Source: Spongiactinospora rosea
GTDB taxonomy: Bacteria; Actinomycetota; Actinomycetes; Streptosporangiales; Streptosporangiaceae
Direction: 5' to 3'
NCBI RefSeq assembly: GCF_003315795.1
Contig: NZ_QMEY01000017.1
Span: 124,001 to 188,000 of the forward strand
DNA: 64,000 nt
In this document: positions 1 to 7,863 of the stretch, piece after piece
Position numbering within the stretch: the stretch's first letter is position 1
How the letters are laid out: each line of letters opens with the position of its first letter
Notes under the pieces: generated by a model
Database searches by the model: none
Seen by the model: the letters and a program-made list of their open reading frames with translations, nothing else
What the model was told of the DNA's origin: nothing
Made by a program: the position numbers and the translations under genes

Positions 1-74
1 TATCGCTGAATCGCCCTATGCGCAGGGCCTGTCGGCCCTTGCGGGGCCGCGGGACGCCTGGGAGACTCCGCAAA

Positions 75-1151
75 GTGCGGGTGACTGTGCTGATCGGCCC
101 GGAGGCGCCGGGCGACCGGAGGTTGATCGAGGAGATCGCCGCCGCCGAGCCGGCCCGCCTTTCGGCGAGCGGGCAGGTGCTGGCCGCGAGCGACGCGCCC
201 GCGCTGCGGGCGCTGCTGACCACCCCGGCCGAGGCGTACGTGGTGCTGCCGGGCCCGCTGGCAGAGGCCAGGGAGCTGATGACCGAACCGGGGCCGCACG
301 CCGCGCGCACGGTCTGGCTCGACCTGCACCACACCGGCCCCGCGCGGGTCGCGGACGGGGCCGCGCACATCCATGGCCGGGGGCTGGACGGCCTGGCCTG
401 GGCGCTGCGGCACGCCGTGCACCGGACCCGGCACCCGGCCCGCCGCGTTCCGTACGGCGGGCACCCGGACCAGTGGGCCGACGTGCGCCTCCCCGCGGAG
501 CCGCGGCGGGCGGGCGCGGAGACGCCCGTGGCCGTGCTCGTGCACGGCGGGTTCTGGCGCTCGATCTGGGCGGCCGACCTCATGGACGCCGCCGCCGTGG
601 ACCTCGCCGGACGCGGGTTCCCGGTCTGGAACCTGGAGTACCGCCGCCCTGACGCGCACGGCTGGGCGGCCACCACCGCCGACGTGGCCGCCGGGCTGGC
701 GGCCGTTTCCGCCGGGTCCGGCCCGCTGGTCGTGCTCGGGCACTCGGCCGGCGGGACGCTCGCCCTGCGCGCCGCGGCCGACGCCCCCGGGCGGGTCGCG
801 CTGGCCGTGTCCCTGGCCGGTGTCCTGGATCTCGCCGAGGGCGACCGCCGCCGGATGGGCAACGGCGCGGTGGCGATGGCGCTCGGCGGGCACGTCACCG
901 ACCTGCCGGAGGTGTACGCGCAGGCCAGCCCGATCGACCGGCTGCCGCTCGGCGTACCGCAGCTCATCGTGCAGGGGAGGGGCGACGAGGCAGACTTCGT
1001 CGATGTGGGCCGCCGGCACGCCCGTGCCGCCCGCGCCGCCGGGGACGAGGCGGTGCTGCTGGAACGGCCGGGCGGCCACTTCGACGTGATCGACCCCGGA
1101 TCGGCCATCTGGCAGGCGATGATCGAGGAGATCTTCCGGCTGCTGTCCTGA
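75..1151 (+). CDS. Alpha/beta hydrolase, kynurenine formamidase-like, with extra N-terminal region
   Basis: Probable N-formylkynurenine hydrolase or related esterase. The C-terminal two thirds is an alpha/beta hydrolase: HGGFW oxyanion motif, GHSAGG nucleophile elbow (Ser), and late Asp (RGDEAD) and His (GGHFD) candidates. The first ~130 residues are an additional alpha/beta-looking segment (begins MRVTVLIGPEAPGDRR) that I do not recognise in formamidases. GTG 75 is chosen because GGGAG lies 10 nt upstream; an in-frame ATG at 18 has no good ribosome site. The next gene, 68 bp downstream, is kynurenine 3-monooxygenase, which supports a tryptophan/kynurenine role. The formamidase assignment rests on the HGGxW motif and this neighbour; a general esterase remains possible. 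Confidence 0.7.
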   Translation: MRVTVLIGPEAPGDRRLIEEIAAAEPARLSASGQVLAASDAPALRALLTTPAEAYVVLPGPLAEARELMTEPGPHAARTVWLDLHHTGPARVADGAAHIHGRGLDGLAWALRHAVHRTRHPARRVPYGGHPDQWADVRLPAEPRRAGAETPVAVLVHGGFWRSIWAADLMDAAAVDLAGRGFPVWNLEYRRPDAHGWAATTADVAAGLAAVSAGSGPLVVLGHSAGGTLALRAAADAPGRVALAVSLAGVLDLAEGDRRRMGNGAVAMALGGHVTDLPEVYAQASPIDRLPLGVPQLIVQGRGDEADFVDVGRRHARAARAAGDEAVLLERPGGHFDVIDPGSAIWQAMIEEIFRLLS

Positions 1152-1219
1152 CTTCGCTCTGGACTTCTCCGCCGCCGCGTCGTAACACGGGGATATCGAT
1201 CACGATAGGAGCGTTCGCC

Positions 1220-2548
1220 GTGGAGGTCTCGATCGTCGGCGCCGGGCTGGTCGGCTGCCTGCTCGCGTGTTTCCTGGCCCGCCGGGGGCACGCCGTGACA
1301 CTGTACGAACGGCGTCCCGACCCCCGCCGCGCGGGCGCGGAGCGGGGCAGGTCGATCAACCTGGCCATCTCCGAGCGCGGCATCGACGCGCTGCGCAGGG
1401 TCGGCCTGGACAAGGTCGTGCTGGACACGGCGCTGCCGATGCCCGGCAGGATGATGCACGCCGTGGACGGCGAGCTGACCTTCCAGCCCTACAGCGCGGA
1501 CCGGGACCGGGCGATCAACTCGATCGGCCGCGCCGACCTCAACCGCACCCTGCTGGACGCGGCGGCGGCGCTGCCCGGCGTACGGCTGTGCTTCGACCAC
1601 AGGCTCACGTCCATGGACGTGGACTCCGGCCGCATGGTGTTCCAGACGCCCGGCGAGCCCGGCACGGTGACCGCCACCGCTCCGGTGATCATCGGCGCGG
1701 ACGGGGCCTTCAGCGCGGTGCGCGCCGCGTTGCAGGGCAGGCCCGGCTTCGACTACAGCCAGGAGTTCCTGGACTACGGCTACAAGGAGCTCGTCATCCC
1801 GGCCGCGCCCGACGGCGGGTTCGCGATGGACCCCGGCGCCCTGCACATCTGGCCGCGCGGGCACTCCATGATGATCGCGCTGCCCAACCCCGACCGCTCG
1901 TTCACCTGCACGCTGTTCTGGCCGAAGGCCGACTTCGCGAGCCTGACCACGCCCGAGCGGATCACCGCGCTGTTCGCCGAACGCTATCCGGACGCGCTCG
2001 CCCTCATGCCCGGTCTCTCCGATGACTACCTGCGCAACCCGACCGGGCACCTGGTCACCATCCGGTGCGCGCCCTGGGTGGTGCCGGGCGGCGCGGCCGT
2101 CACCGCGCTGGCCGGTGACGCGGCGCACGCCATCGTGCCGTTCTACGGGCAGGGGGCCAACTGCGGGTTCGAGGACTGCGTGGAGCTGGACCGCTGCCTG
2201 GCCGAGACCGGCGACGACTTCGCCGCCGCGCTGCCGCTGTACCAGGAGCGGCGCAAGCGCAACGCGGACACCATCGCCGAACTTGCCCTGGCCAACTTCG
2301 TGGAGATGCGCGACAAGGTCGCCTCGCGGGTGTTCCTGGCGCAGAAGAAGGTGGAGCACGCGCTGGAGCGGCTGCTGCCTGGACGGTACGTCTCGCAGTA
2401 CGAGCTGGTCTCCTTCAGCACCGTCCCGTACGTGGAGGTGGAGCGGCGGATCGCCCGGCAGCGGCGCTGGGTCGCCGCGGCGGGGGCGGGGATCGCCGCG
2501 CTGGCCGCCGTGGCCGCGATCGGTGGCGCACGCGGGCGCCATAAGTAG
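1220..2548 (+). CDS. kmo: Kynurenine 3-monooxygenase
   Basis: FAD-dependent hydroxylase converting kynurenine to 3-hydroxykynurenine with NADPH and O2. Residues 6-11 carry the GxGxxG dinucleotide motif (GAGLVG). The KMO-specific segments GRSINLAISERG (about residue 46) and GDAAHAIVPFYGQGANCGFE (about residue 300) are both intact. Length, 442 aa, is normal. The last ~30 residues contain a hydrophobic alanine/glycine stretch (after RQRRWVAAAG) ending in basic RGRHK, which looks like a C-terminal membrane anchor. GTG 1220 has AGGAG 8 nt upstream. It is probably co-transcribed with the formamidase-like gene. Close relatives are other group A flavin monooxygenases, but the motifs favour KMO strongly. 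Confidence 0.92.
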   Translation: MEVSIVGAGLVGCLLACFLARRGHAVTLYERRPDPRRAGAERGRSINLAISERGIDALRRVGLDKVVLDTALPMPGRMMHAVDGELTFQPYSADRDRAINSIGRADLNRTLLDAAAALPGVRLCFDHRLTSMDVDSGRMVFQTPGEPGTVTATAPVIIGADGAFSAVRAALQGRPGFDYSQEFLDYGYKELVIPAAPDGGFAMDPGALHIWPRGHSMMIALPNPDRSFTCTLFWPKADFASLTTPERITALFAERYPDALALMPGLSDDYLRNPTGHLVTIRCAPWVVPGGAAVTALAGDAAHAIVPFYGQGANCGFEDCVELDRCLAETGDDFAAALPLYQERRKRNADTIAELALANFVEMRDKVASRVFLAQKKVEHALERLLPGRYVSQYELVSFSTVPYVEVERRIARQRRWVAAAGAGIAALAAVAAIGGARGRHK

Positions 2549-2575
2549 GCTCTCTACATGTAGGCTGTCTATGTA
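2546..2575. repeat. Two-copy 15-bp direct repeat before small membrane protein gene
   Basis: TAGGCTCTCTACATG is followed immediately by TAGGCTGTCTATGTA (11 of 15 identical). It starts at the kmo stop codon and ends 21 bp before the next start, so it could be an operator or promoter element. No matching regulator is adjacent. Confidence 0.35.
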
Positions 2576-2596
2576 ACGACGGTCGAAGGAGGGGCT

Positions 2597-2821
2597 GTGA
2601 GGACGTTCGGTGTGACGCTGGCCGGGCTGGTCGGCGGATTCATCCTGGGGATCGTGCTCTCCGAGGTCATCGCGCTCACGACGGCCCTGATCACCGGCCG
2701 TCCGGTGGGGGTGAGCAATCTGCCGGTGTACACGGGGCTGGGCGGGGGCGTGGTGGCGCTCGCCGTGCGGCTGCGCCGCCGCGGCCGGTCGCGCAGCGAC
2801 AGCGGTGCTCGTACGGGCTGA
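2597..2821 (+). CDS. Small conserved-looking membrane protein
   Basis: A 74-aa protein with two predicted membrane helices, about residues 6-32 (GLVGGFILGIVLSEVIAL) and 45-60 (YTGLGGGVVALAVRL). The tail is basic and probably cytoplasmic (RLRRRGRSRS). GTG 2597 has GGAGGGG a few bases upstream. I do not recognise the family. It lies between kmo and the nuo-like operon with a repeat-rich spacer in front, so it may be a separate transcription unit. Function unknown. Confidence 0.6.
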   Translation: MRTFGVTLAGLVGGFILGIVLSEVIALTTALITGRPVGVSNLPVYTGLGGGVVALAVRLRRRGRSRSDSGARTG

Positions 2822-2904
2822 CCTGGGGTTTTCTTAGCCCGGCCGGGCGGTTGCGGCGACGGCCGCAGGGAACGACGGCAGGCAGCAGACCTGCCGGGGG
2901 GACC

Positions 2905-3246
2905 ATGGAAGCACCCGTGCCCGGCGTGCTCGCCGCGCTCGGCCTGCTCGCGGCGGGCATGGCCGGGGTGTACGCCGTCGCGCGCGGGCCGGGGCCGCTC
3001 GCGGCGTGGCCGTTCCTGTCCGGCGCGCGGCCCGCCGAGCACGCGATGTCCCGCCACCACGTCCGGTGGTACGCCGTGTCGCTGGTCTTCCTGGCCTTCG
3101 ACATGGAAATGGTCTTCATGTACCCGTGGGCGCTGGTGGTCGCCGAGGTCGGGACCATGGCGGTCGTCGAGATGTTCGTGTTCCTCGGGCTGCTGATGGC
3201 GGGGGTCGTCTACGTCTGGCGCGAGGGGGCGCTGCGGTGGGCCTGA
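2905..3246 (+). CDS. nuoA: NADH-quinone oxidoreductase subunit A-like
   Basis: 113-aa membrane subunit of complex I type, three helices expected. NuoA hallmarks are present: the SRHHVRWYAVSLVFLAFDME segment, equivalent to the conserved F-x-ALxFLxFDxE helix with its acidic pair, followed by a third helix. ATG 2905 sits just after a G-run; an upstream TTG at 2851 would add 18 unlikely residues. Its stop overlaps the next start (3237-3246). First gene of the operon. NuoA normally stabilises the quinone-site/membrane-arm junction; here the Q-module is degenerate (next entry). Confidence 0.8.
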   Translation: MEAPVPGVLAALGLLAAGMAGVYAVARGPGPLAAWPFLSGARPAEHAMSRHHVRWYAVSLVFLAFDMEMVFMYPWALVVAEVGTMAVVEMFVFLGLLMAGVVYVWREGALRWA

Positions 3247-4268
3247 GCGGCCGGCTCGCCCGGTGGGCGGGGCCGAGGCCGCTGGTGGTGGCCACGCCGT
3301 ACGGCACGCGCCCGCGCCTGCACGCCGAGGGCGAGATCGCCCGCCGCCACTGGCACCCGGCCACCGCGCCCGCGTCGGCCTCCCTCCTGATCGTCTGCGG
3401 GCCCGCCACCGGAGACCTGGCCACCGCCGTGGCGGAGGTCTGGAACGCCATGCCAGACCCCCGCACCCGAGCGGACCTCCCCGCGGACGCGGGGGCCGCG
3501 GATGTCACCGGCGCACTGGACGCGGCGGCGGCCCACCTGGCCCGTGGAGCCGGAACGGCCCGGAATGGCGACGGTGTGGAGCTGCCCGGTGGGGGCGGGA
3601 TGGCCGGGCGTGGGGAGGATCGGGACGGGCTGCGGCTGGACGAGCTGCACGTGCCGTTCGGGCCGGTGCTCGCCGACTGGCCGGGCGGGCTGGTCGTGGA
3701 GACCGCGGTGCAGGGCGATGTCGTCCAGGAGGCGACGGTCAAGGTCGTCGGGGCGGGCCCAGAGGCGGGCGAGCCGTTCTGGGACGAACCGTGGCACCGG
3801 GCCCGGCGCGGCGAGCGCGTCCCGCGCGGCGCGGCCGAACGACGCGGAGCAGCCGAACGCCTGGACGGCCTGGCCCGGCTGCTGGCGGTGGCCGGGTGGC
3901 CCGCGGCGGCCCGCGCGGCCAGGACGCTGCGCGACCGGCTGCTCGCTGACCGGCCCGCGGCGGGACTCGCCGCCGAGTTCGCCCGGTTCGAGCGCCGGGT
4001 GCGCGGCTCCCGCGCGCTGCGCTGGATGCTGCGCGGCATCGACGCGGGGGAGTACGACGTCCTCGAACGCGCCGGGCGACGACTCGACGCCATCGGCACG
4101 GCCCTGGCCCGGATGGACGACGACACGCCACTGTCGGCCAACGGCCCCGAACGGGAGAGCACCCTCGACCGGCTGCCCGCCCTCCTGGCGGGCACCGAAC
4201 TGGCCGCGGCCCGCCTGATCGTGGCGGCCCTCGACCCCCGCACCGACGCGGTCACCGGCCATGGCTGA
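3237..4268 (+). CDS. Degenerate NuoB/NuoD-like fused subunit lacking Fe-S cysteines
   Basis: 343 aa from GTG 3237, overlapping nuoA. Residues ~40-65 (LLIVCGPATGDL, then AEVWNAMPDPR) resemble the NuoB segment around LIVxGxxTxKM and YxxMPEPR. Residues ~135-175 (LHVPFGPVLADWPGGL, then VETAVQGDVV) resemble the NuoD start GPQHPxTHGVLRLxLxLDGE. The remainder is helical and alanine/arginine rich, as in NuoD. Only one cysteine is visible, so none of the four N2-cluster ligands of NuoB is conserved, and the NuoD quinone-site His is replaced (GPVLAD for GPQHP). It occupies the place of nuoB-nuoC-nuoD. I infer a structural cap on the membrane arm rather than a redox subunit. Homology is by eye and should be tested by profile search. 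Confidence 0.6.
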   Translation: MGLSGRLARWAGPRPLVVATPYGTRPRLHAEGEIARRHWHPATAPASASLLIVCGPATGDLATAVAEVWNAMPDPRTRADLPADAGAADVTGALDAAAAHLARGAGTARNGDGVELPGGGGMAGRGEDRDGLRLDELHVPFGPVLADWPGGLVVETAVQGDVVQEATVKVVGAGPEAGEPFWDEPWHRARRGERVPRGAAERRGAAERLDGLARLLAVAGWPAAARAARTLRDRLLADRPAAGLAAEFARFERRVRGSRALRWMLRGIDAGEYDVLERAGRRLDAIGTALARMDDDTPLSANGPERESTLDRLPALLAGTELAAARLIVAALDPRTDAVTGHG

Positions 4269-4343
4269 CCCTCGCGCCTTTCCTGGACGGGCGGTTCTGA
4301 CAGGTGGCGCATCCGTGTGCCGCACCGAAGGGGGACGGCGGCC

Positions 4344-5234
4344 TTGGGGGTGATCCTGGCGTTTACCGTCACGCTCGCCGGACTGGCGCTGGCCGCCGCG
4401 ATCCTTGACTCGGGGACCAGGGGCACCGGCTGGGCCGGGCCGCTGCGGGAGGCGGCCCGCCTGCTCACACAGCGGCGGCGGCACACCGTCGCGGCCGACG
4501 GCCTGCTCGCGCGCGCCGGGGTGTGCGCCCTCCTGGCCGCCGCGACCCTCGCCGGTGCGGCGGTGCTACCGCTCGGCGAACGGCCGCTCGCCGACATGGC
4601 CGTGGGCATCGTGTGGTTCAACGCGATGGAGGCGGCGGTGTGGGCCGCGCTCTGGCTCACCGGCTGGGGCGCGAACTCCTTCTACCCGCTGGTGGGCGGC
4701 TACCGCTTCCTGGCGCAGGGCCTCGCCTACGAACTGCCGCACATGTTCGCGCTGATCACGGTCGCGGCCGGCGCGGGCTCGCTGCGGGTGCCCGAGGTGG
4801 TGGCGGCGCAGCGCGGGCTGTGGTTCGCGGTGGCCATGCCGGTCGCGTTCGCGGTCTACCTGCTGTCGGCGCTGGCGATGGCGTTCTGGGGCCCGCTGGG
4901 CACGCCGGTGGGCGTCGATGTCGCGGGCGGCGTACGGGCCGAGCTGTCCGGACCCGACCTGCTGATCTTCCAGGCCGGGCGGTACGCCCTGCTGGCGGTC
5001 GCCGCCGCGGCGGCCGTGCCGTTCTTCCTCGGCGGCGGGGCGGGGCCGGTCCTGCCCGCCTGGGCCTGGACTCTGGTCAAGGCGCTCGCCGTGCTGGCGC
5101 TGCTGGTCTGGGCCGGCCGGCGTACGGCGGGCCTGCGGATGGATCGGTTCACCGAGGCGTCCTGGCTCGTGCTGATCCCCGCCATGCTGCTGCAACTGCT
5201 GGTCACCGCCACTTTGGCGGTGGCGGCCCGGTGA
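4344..5234 (+). CDS. nuoH: NADH-quinone oxidoreductase subunit H-like membrane protein
   Basis: About 296 aa with eight or so hydrophobic segments. WGANSFYPLVGGYRFLAQGL and AYEL align with the NuoH signature W-x-SNxKYxLLGxxRxxAQxxSYE. The next conserved NuoH loop (E-x-NRxPFDLxEAE), which lines the quinone channel, is replaced by FWGPLGTPVGVDVAGG and has lost its acidic residues. TTG 4344 is preferred (GAAGGGGG 9 nt upstream); GTG 4317 and GTG 4350 are alternatives. The 3' end overlaps nuoJ by 4 nt (GTGA). Likely the channel/heel subunit of the reduced complex. Confidence 0.7.
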   Translation: MGVILAFTVTLAGLALAAAILDSGTRGTGWAGPLREAARLLTQRRRHTVAADGLLARAGVCALLAAATLAGAAVLPLGERPLADMAVGIVWFNAMEAAVWAALWLTGWGANSFYPLVGGYRFLAQGLAYELPHMFALITVAAGAGSLRVPEVVAAQRGLWFAVAMPVAFAVYLLSALAMAFWGPLGTPVGVDVAGGVRAELSGPDLLIFQAGRYALLAVAAAAAVPFFLGGGAGPVLPAWAWTLVKALAVLALLVWAGRRTAGLRMDRFTEASWLVLIPAMLLQLLVTATLAVAAR

Positions 5235-5752
5235 TCGCGGGCGTCGCCTTCTGGGCCCTCGCCGCGCTCGCCGTGGCGGGCGGCGTCGCCGTCTTCGTGG
5301 TCGATTCGATGGCCAGGGCGACGTTCGCGCTGCTGGTGTCCTTCCTGGCGGTGGGCCTGACCTTCCTGCTCATCGACCTGCAGTACCTCGGCGTGCTGGT
5401 CGTCCTGATGATGATCATGGAGATGTGCGTGATGGCCGTCTTCATGATCATGTTCATGATGAACCCCGGCGGCCTGATGTCGATGACCATGGTGCACAAC
5501 CCGCGCGGCGCGGTGCTCATCGCCGCCGCCGTGTTCGTGCCGCTCGCCGCCGGGGCGCTGACCGTCCGGCCGCCGCCGCGCCGCGGCACGCCCCCCGCCG
5601 ACCCGGCCCGCGCCCTCGGCCTTTCCATCATGGGGGACAAGATGCTCGTGATGATGATCATCGGCGTGGCGATCCTGGCCACCATGATCGCCTCCGTGCT
5701 GCTCTCCGTCCACGGCGGGCGCTACGCCGCGGGCCGGAGCCGGTCCCGGTGA
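5231..5752 (+). CDS. nuoJ: NADH-quinone oxidoreductase subunit J
   Basis: 173-aa membrane-arm subunit with five predicted helices. The NuoJ helix-3 pattern is clear (LIDLQYLGVLVVLMMIMEM), including the YxGAxxxLxLF-like segment and a Met-rich run. The last helix is followed by a short basic tail. The start is GTG 5231, inside the GTGA overlap with nuoH, and the stop lies in a GTGA overlap with nuoK, so translation is probably coupled. It would take part in proton translocation together with NuoK and NuoN. Confidence 0.82.
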   Translation: MIAGVAFWALAALAVAGGVAVFVVDSMARATFALLVSFLAVGLTFLLIDLQYLGVLVVLMMIMEMCVMAVFMIMFMMNPGGLMSMTMVHNPRGAVLIAAAVFVPLAAGALTVRPPPRRGTPPADPARALGLSIMGDKMLVMMIIGVAILATMIASVLLSVHGGRYAAGRSRSR

Positions 5753-6054
5753 GCGCGCAGGGCTTCCTGCTGCTGGCCGCCGCGCTGTTCGCGACCGGCC
5801 TGTACGGCGCGCTGTCGCAGCAGTCGATCGTCATGCTGATGATGGGCCTGGAGCTGATGATCAACGGGGTGCTCGTCGCGGCCGGGGCGAGCTGGTACTA
5901 CTTCGCCCCGGTGAGCGCAGACGGCCAGGTGCTGGTCCTGGTCGCGATCACCGTGATGGCGCTGGAGATGGCGATGGGCTTCGCGGTGACCATCGCCGTC
6001 TTCCGCGCCCGCGACGTGGACATGACCGAGGGCGCGGGCGAGCTGGGCGGATGA
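5749..6054 (+). CDS. nuoK: NADH-quinone oxidoreductase subunit K
   Basis: 101-aa three-helix antiporter-like subunit. Both intramembrane glutamates typical of NuoK are retained: GLELMINGV (helix 2) and ALEMAMGFAVTIAVF (helix 3). This argues that the membrane arm is still selected for ion conduction. Start and stop are both in 4-nt overlaps (GTGA with nuoJ, ATGA with nuoL). Length is normal. Confidence 0.9.
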   Translation: MSAQGFLLLAAALFATGLYGALSQQSIVMLMMGLELMINGVLVAAGASWYYFAPVSADGQVLVLVAITVMALEMAMGFAVTIAVFRARDVDMTEGAGELGG

Positions 6055-7859
6055 ACGACCTGCTGTGGCTGCTCCCCGGGCTGCCCGCGGCGGCGGGCGC
6101 GGCGCTGCTGCCGATGCGCGGGCGGGCGGTGCCCGCGGTCGCGGTGTCCGTCGCGGTGGTGACACTGCTGCTCGCGATGTACGCGGCGGCCACCCGGCCG
6201 GCGACCCGGCCGATCTCGTCGGTGGGCGGCCTGCGGGCGGCGCTGGCCGTGGACGGGCTCGCCGCGGTCATGGCGGTGACGACGGCGGCGGTCGCGCTCG
6301 CCGTACTGGTCTACGCGGCGGGTCAGATCCGCGCCTCGCGCGGCAGGTTCTTCGGGCTCATGCTCGTCTTCACCGCCGCCATGCTGGCCACCGTCACGGC
6401 CACCGACCTGCTGGTACTGCTCATGGCCTGGGAGGTCATGGGCGCGTGCTCCTACGCGCTGATCGCGTTCGACTGGCGGGACGGCGGGCGGGTGCGCGCG
6501 GGCGGCGTCGCCTTCCTCACCACCCGCGCCGCCGACCTCGGCCTGTACGTCGCCGCCGGGTGCGCGCTCGCGGGCACCGGCTCGCTGACCGTCGCGGGGC
6601 TCGCCGCCGCCCCGCGCCCCTGGCTCGACCTGGTCGCGGGCGGGATCGTCCTGGCCGCGCTGGGCAAGTCGGCCCAGCTCCCGTTCGCGTTCTGGCTGTC
6701 GCGGGCGATGGCCGGGCCCACACCGGTCTCGGCGCTGCTGCACTCGGCGACCATGGTGGCGGCCGGGGCGTACCTGCTGCTGCGCGTCCAGCCGCTGCTG
6801 GCCGCCACTGCCTGGGCCGCCCTGCTGGTCGCCTGGGCGGGCGCGCTGACCGCGCTGCTGCTCGGCGCGGTGGCCCTGGCACAGGCCGACCTGAAGCAAC
6901 TGCTCGCCGCCTCGACCAGCGCCCAGATCGGGTTCGCGGTGCTGGCGGCGGGGCTGCCCGCGCTCGCGGGCGGGGCGGCCCACCTTGTCGCGCACGCGGC
7001 GGTGAAGAGCCTGCTCTTCCTGTGCGCGGGGGTGTGGCTGGCCGCGCTCGGCACCCAGGACCTGCGCGAACTTCGCGGCGCGGGCCGCCTGCACCGGCCG
7101 CTCGGGGTGGCCTTCGCGCTCGGCGCGGCGGCCCTCGGCGGCCTGCCGCCGCTGTCCCTGTGGGTCACCAAGGACGCCGTGCTCGCCGCCGCCGGCTCAC
7201 CGGCGCTGTACATCGTCTGCCTCGGCGCGGTGCTGGTGGCCGCCGGTTATGCCGCCAGGATCGTTCTGGTGGTCTGGCTGCCACCCGATCATGGTGGCAC
7301 GGTCCGGGCCGGGGTGCTGGAACTGCTGCCGCTGCCGCCGCTCACCGTGGTCGCCGTGGCGTTCGGGCTGGTCGGGCTCTGGTACGGCGAGTGGGCGCGG
7401 CTCGTCGGGGCCGGTCCCGGTGAGCCGCCTCCCACCTTCCCCGGGCTGGCCCTGACGGGCGTGCTGGCGGCCGTGGCGGCGGCCCGGGTCGTAAGGCACG
7501 GCCCGGACGCCGCGCTCGGCCTCCCGGGGTTCGCGGGCTGGCTCGGCCTGGAACGCGCGGCCCTCACGCTGGCCTGGCGGCCCATGACCGCCCTGGCAGG
7601 GGCGCTCGCGCGGTTCGACGACCGGGTGGTCGGCGGCGCGGTGCGGGCCGTGCCGCGCCTCGGTACCGCCCTGGCCCACTGGACCCGCGCCCGCGCCGAA
7701 CCCGCCCTGGACGCCGCGGTCCACACGCTCGCCACCACCGCCCGCCGCCTCGGGACCCTGGCCAGACGCCCGCAGACCGGCCAGGTCCACACCTACCTGG
7801 CCCAGGCCGCGGTCTGCCTGATCATCATCGCCGCCCTGGCCCTGGTGGTCTGGGGGTGA
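6051..7859 (+). CDS. nuoL: NADH-quinone oxidoreductase subunit L
   Basis: 602-aa antiporter-type proton channel at the distal end of the membrane arm. The helix-5 glutamate (LLMAWEVMGACSYALIAF) and the helix-7/8 lysine and histidine segments (LGKSAQLPFAFWL, then AMAGPTPVSALLHSATMVAAGAYL) are intact. A C-terminal amphipathic region leads to a last helix (VCLIIIAALALVVWG), consistent with the long lateral helix. Start overlaps nuoK by 4 nt; nuoM follows after 4 nt. Family assignment is secure, although related Mrp/formate-hydrogenlyase subunits share the fold. Confidence 0.92.
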   Translation: MNDLLWLLPGLPAAAGAALLPMRGRAVPAVAVSVAVVTLLLAMYAAATRPATRPISSVGGLRAALAVDGLAAVMAVTTAAVALAVLVYAAGQIRASRGRFFGLMLVFTAAMLATVTATDLLVLLMAWEVMGACSYALIAFDWRDGGRVRAGGVAFLTTRAADLGLYVAAGCALAGTGSLTVAGLAAAPRPWLDLVAGGIVLAALGKSAQLPFAFWLSRAMAGPTPVSALLHSATMVAAGAYLLLRVQPLLAATAWAALLVAWAGALTALLLGAVALAQADLKQLLAASTSAQIGFAVLAAGLPALAGGAAHLVAHAAVKSLLFLCAGVWLAALGTQDLRELRGAGRLHRPLGVAFALGAAALGGLPPLSLWVTKDAVLAAAGSPALYIVCLGAVLVAAGYAARIVLVVWLPPDHGGTVRAGVLELLPLPPLTVVAVAFGLVGLWYGEWARLVGAGPGEPPPTFPGLALTGVLAAVAAARVVRHGPDAALGLPGFAGWLGLERAALTLAWRPMTALAGALARFDDRVVGGAVRAVPRLGTALAHWTRARAEPALDAAVHTLATTARRLGTLARRPQTGQVHTYLAQAAVCLIIIAALALVVWG

Positions 7860-7863
7860 CCGG

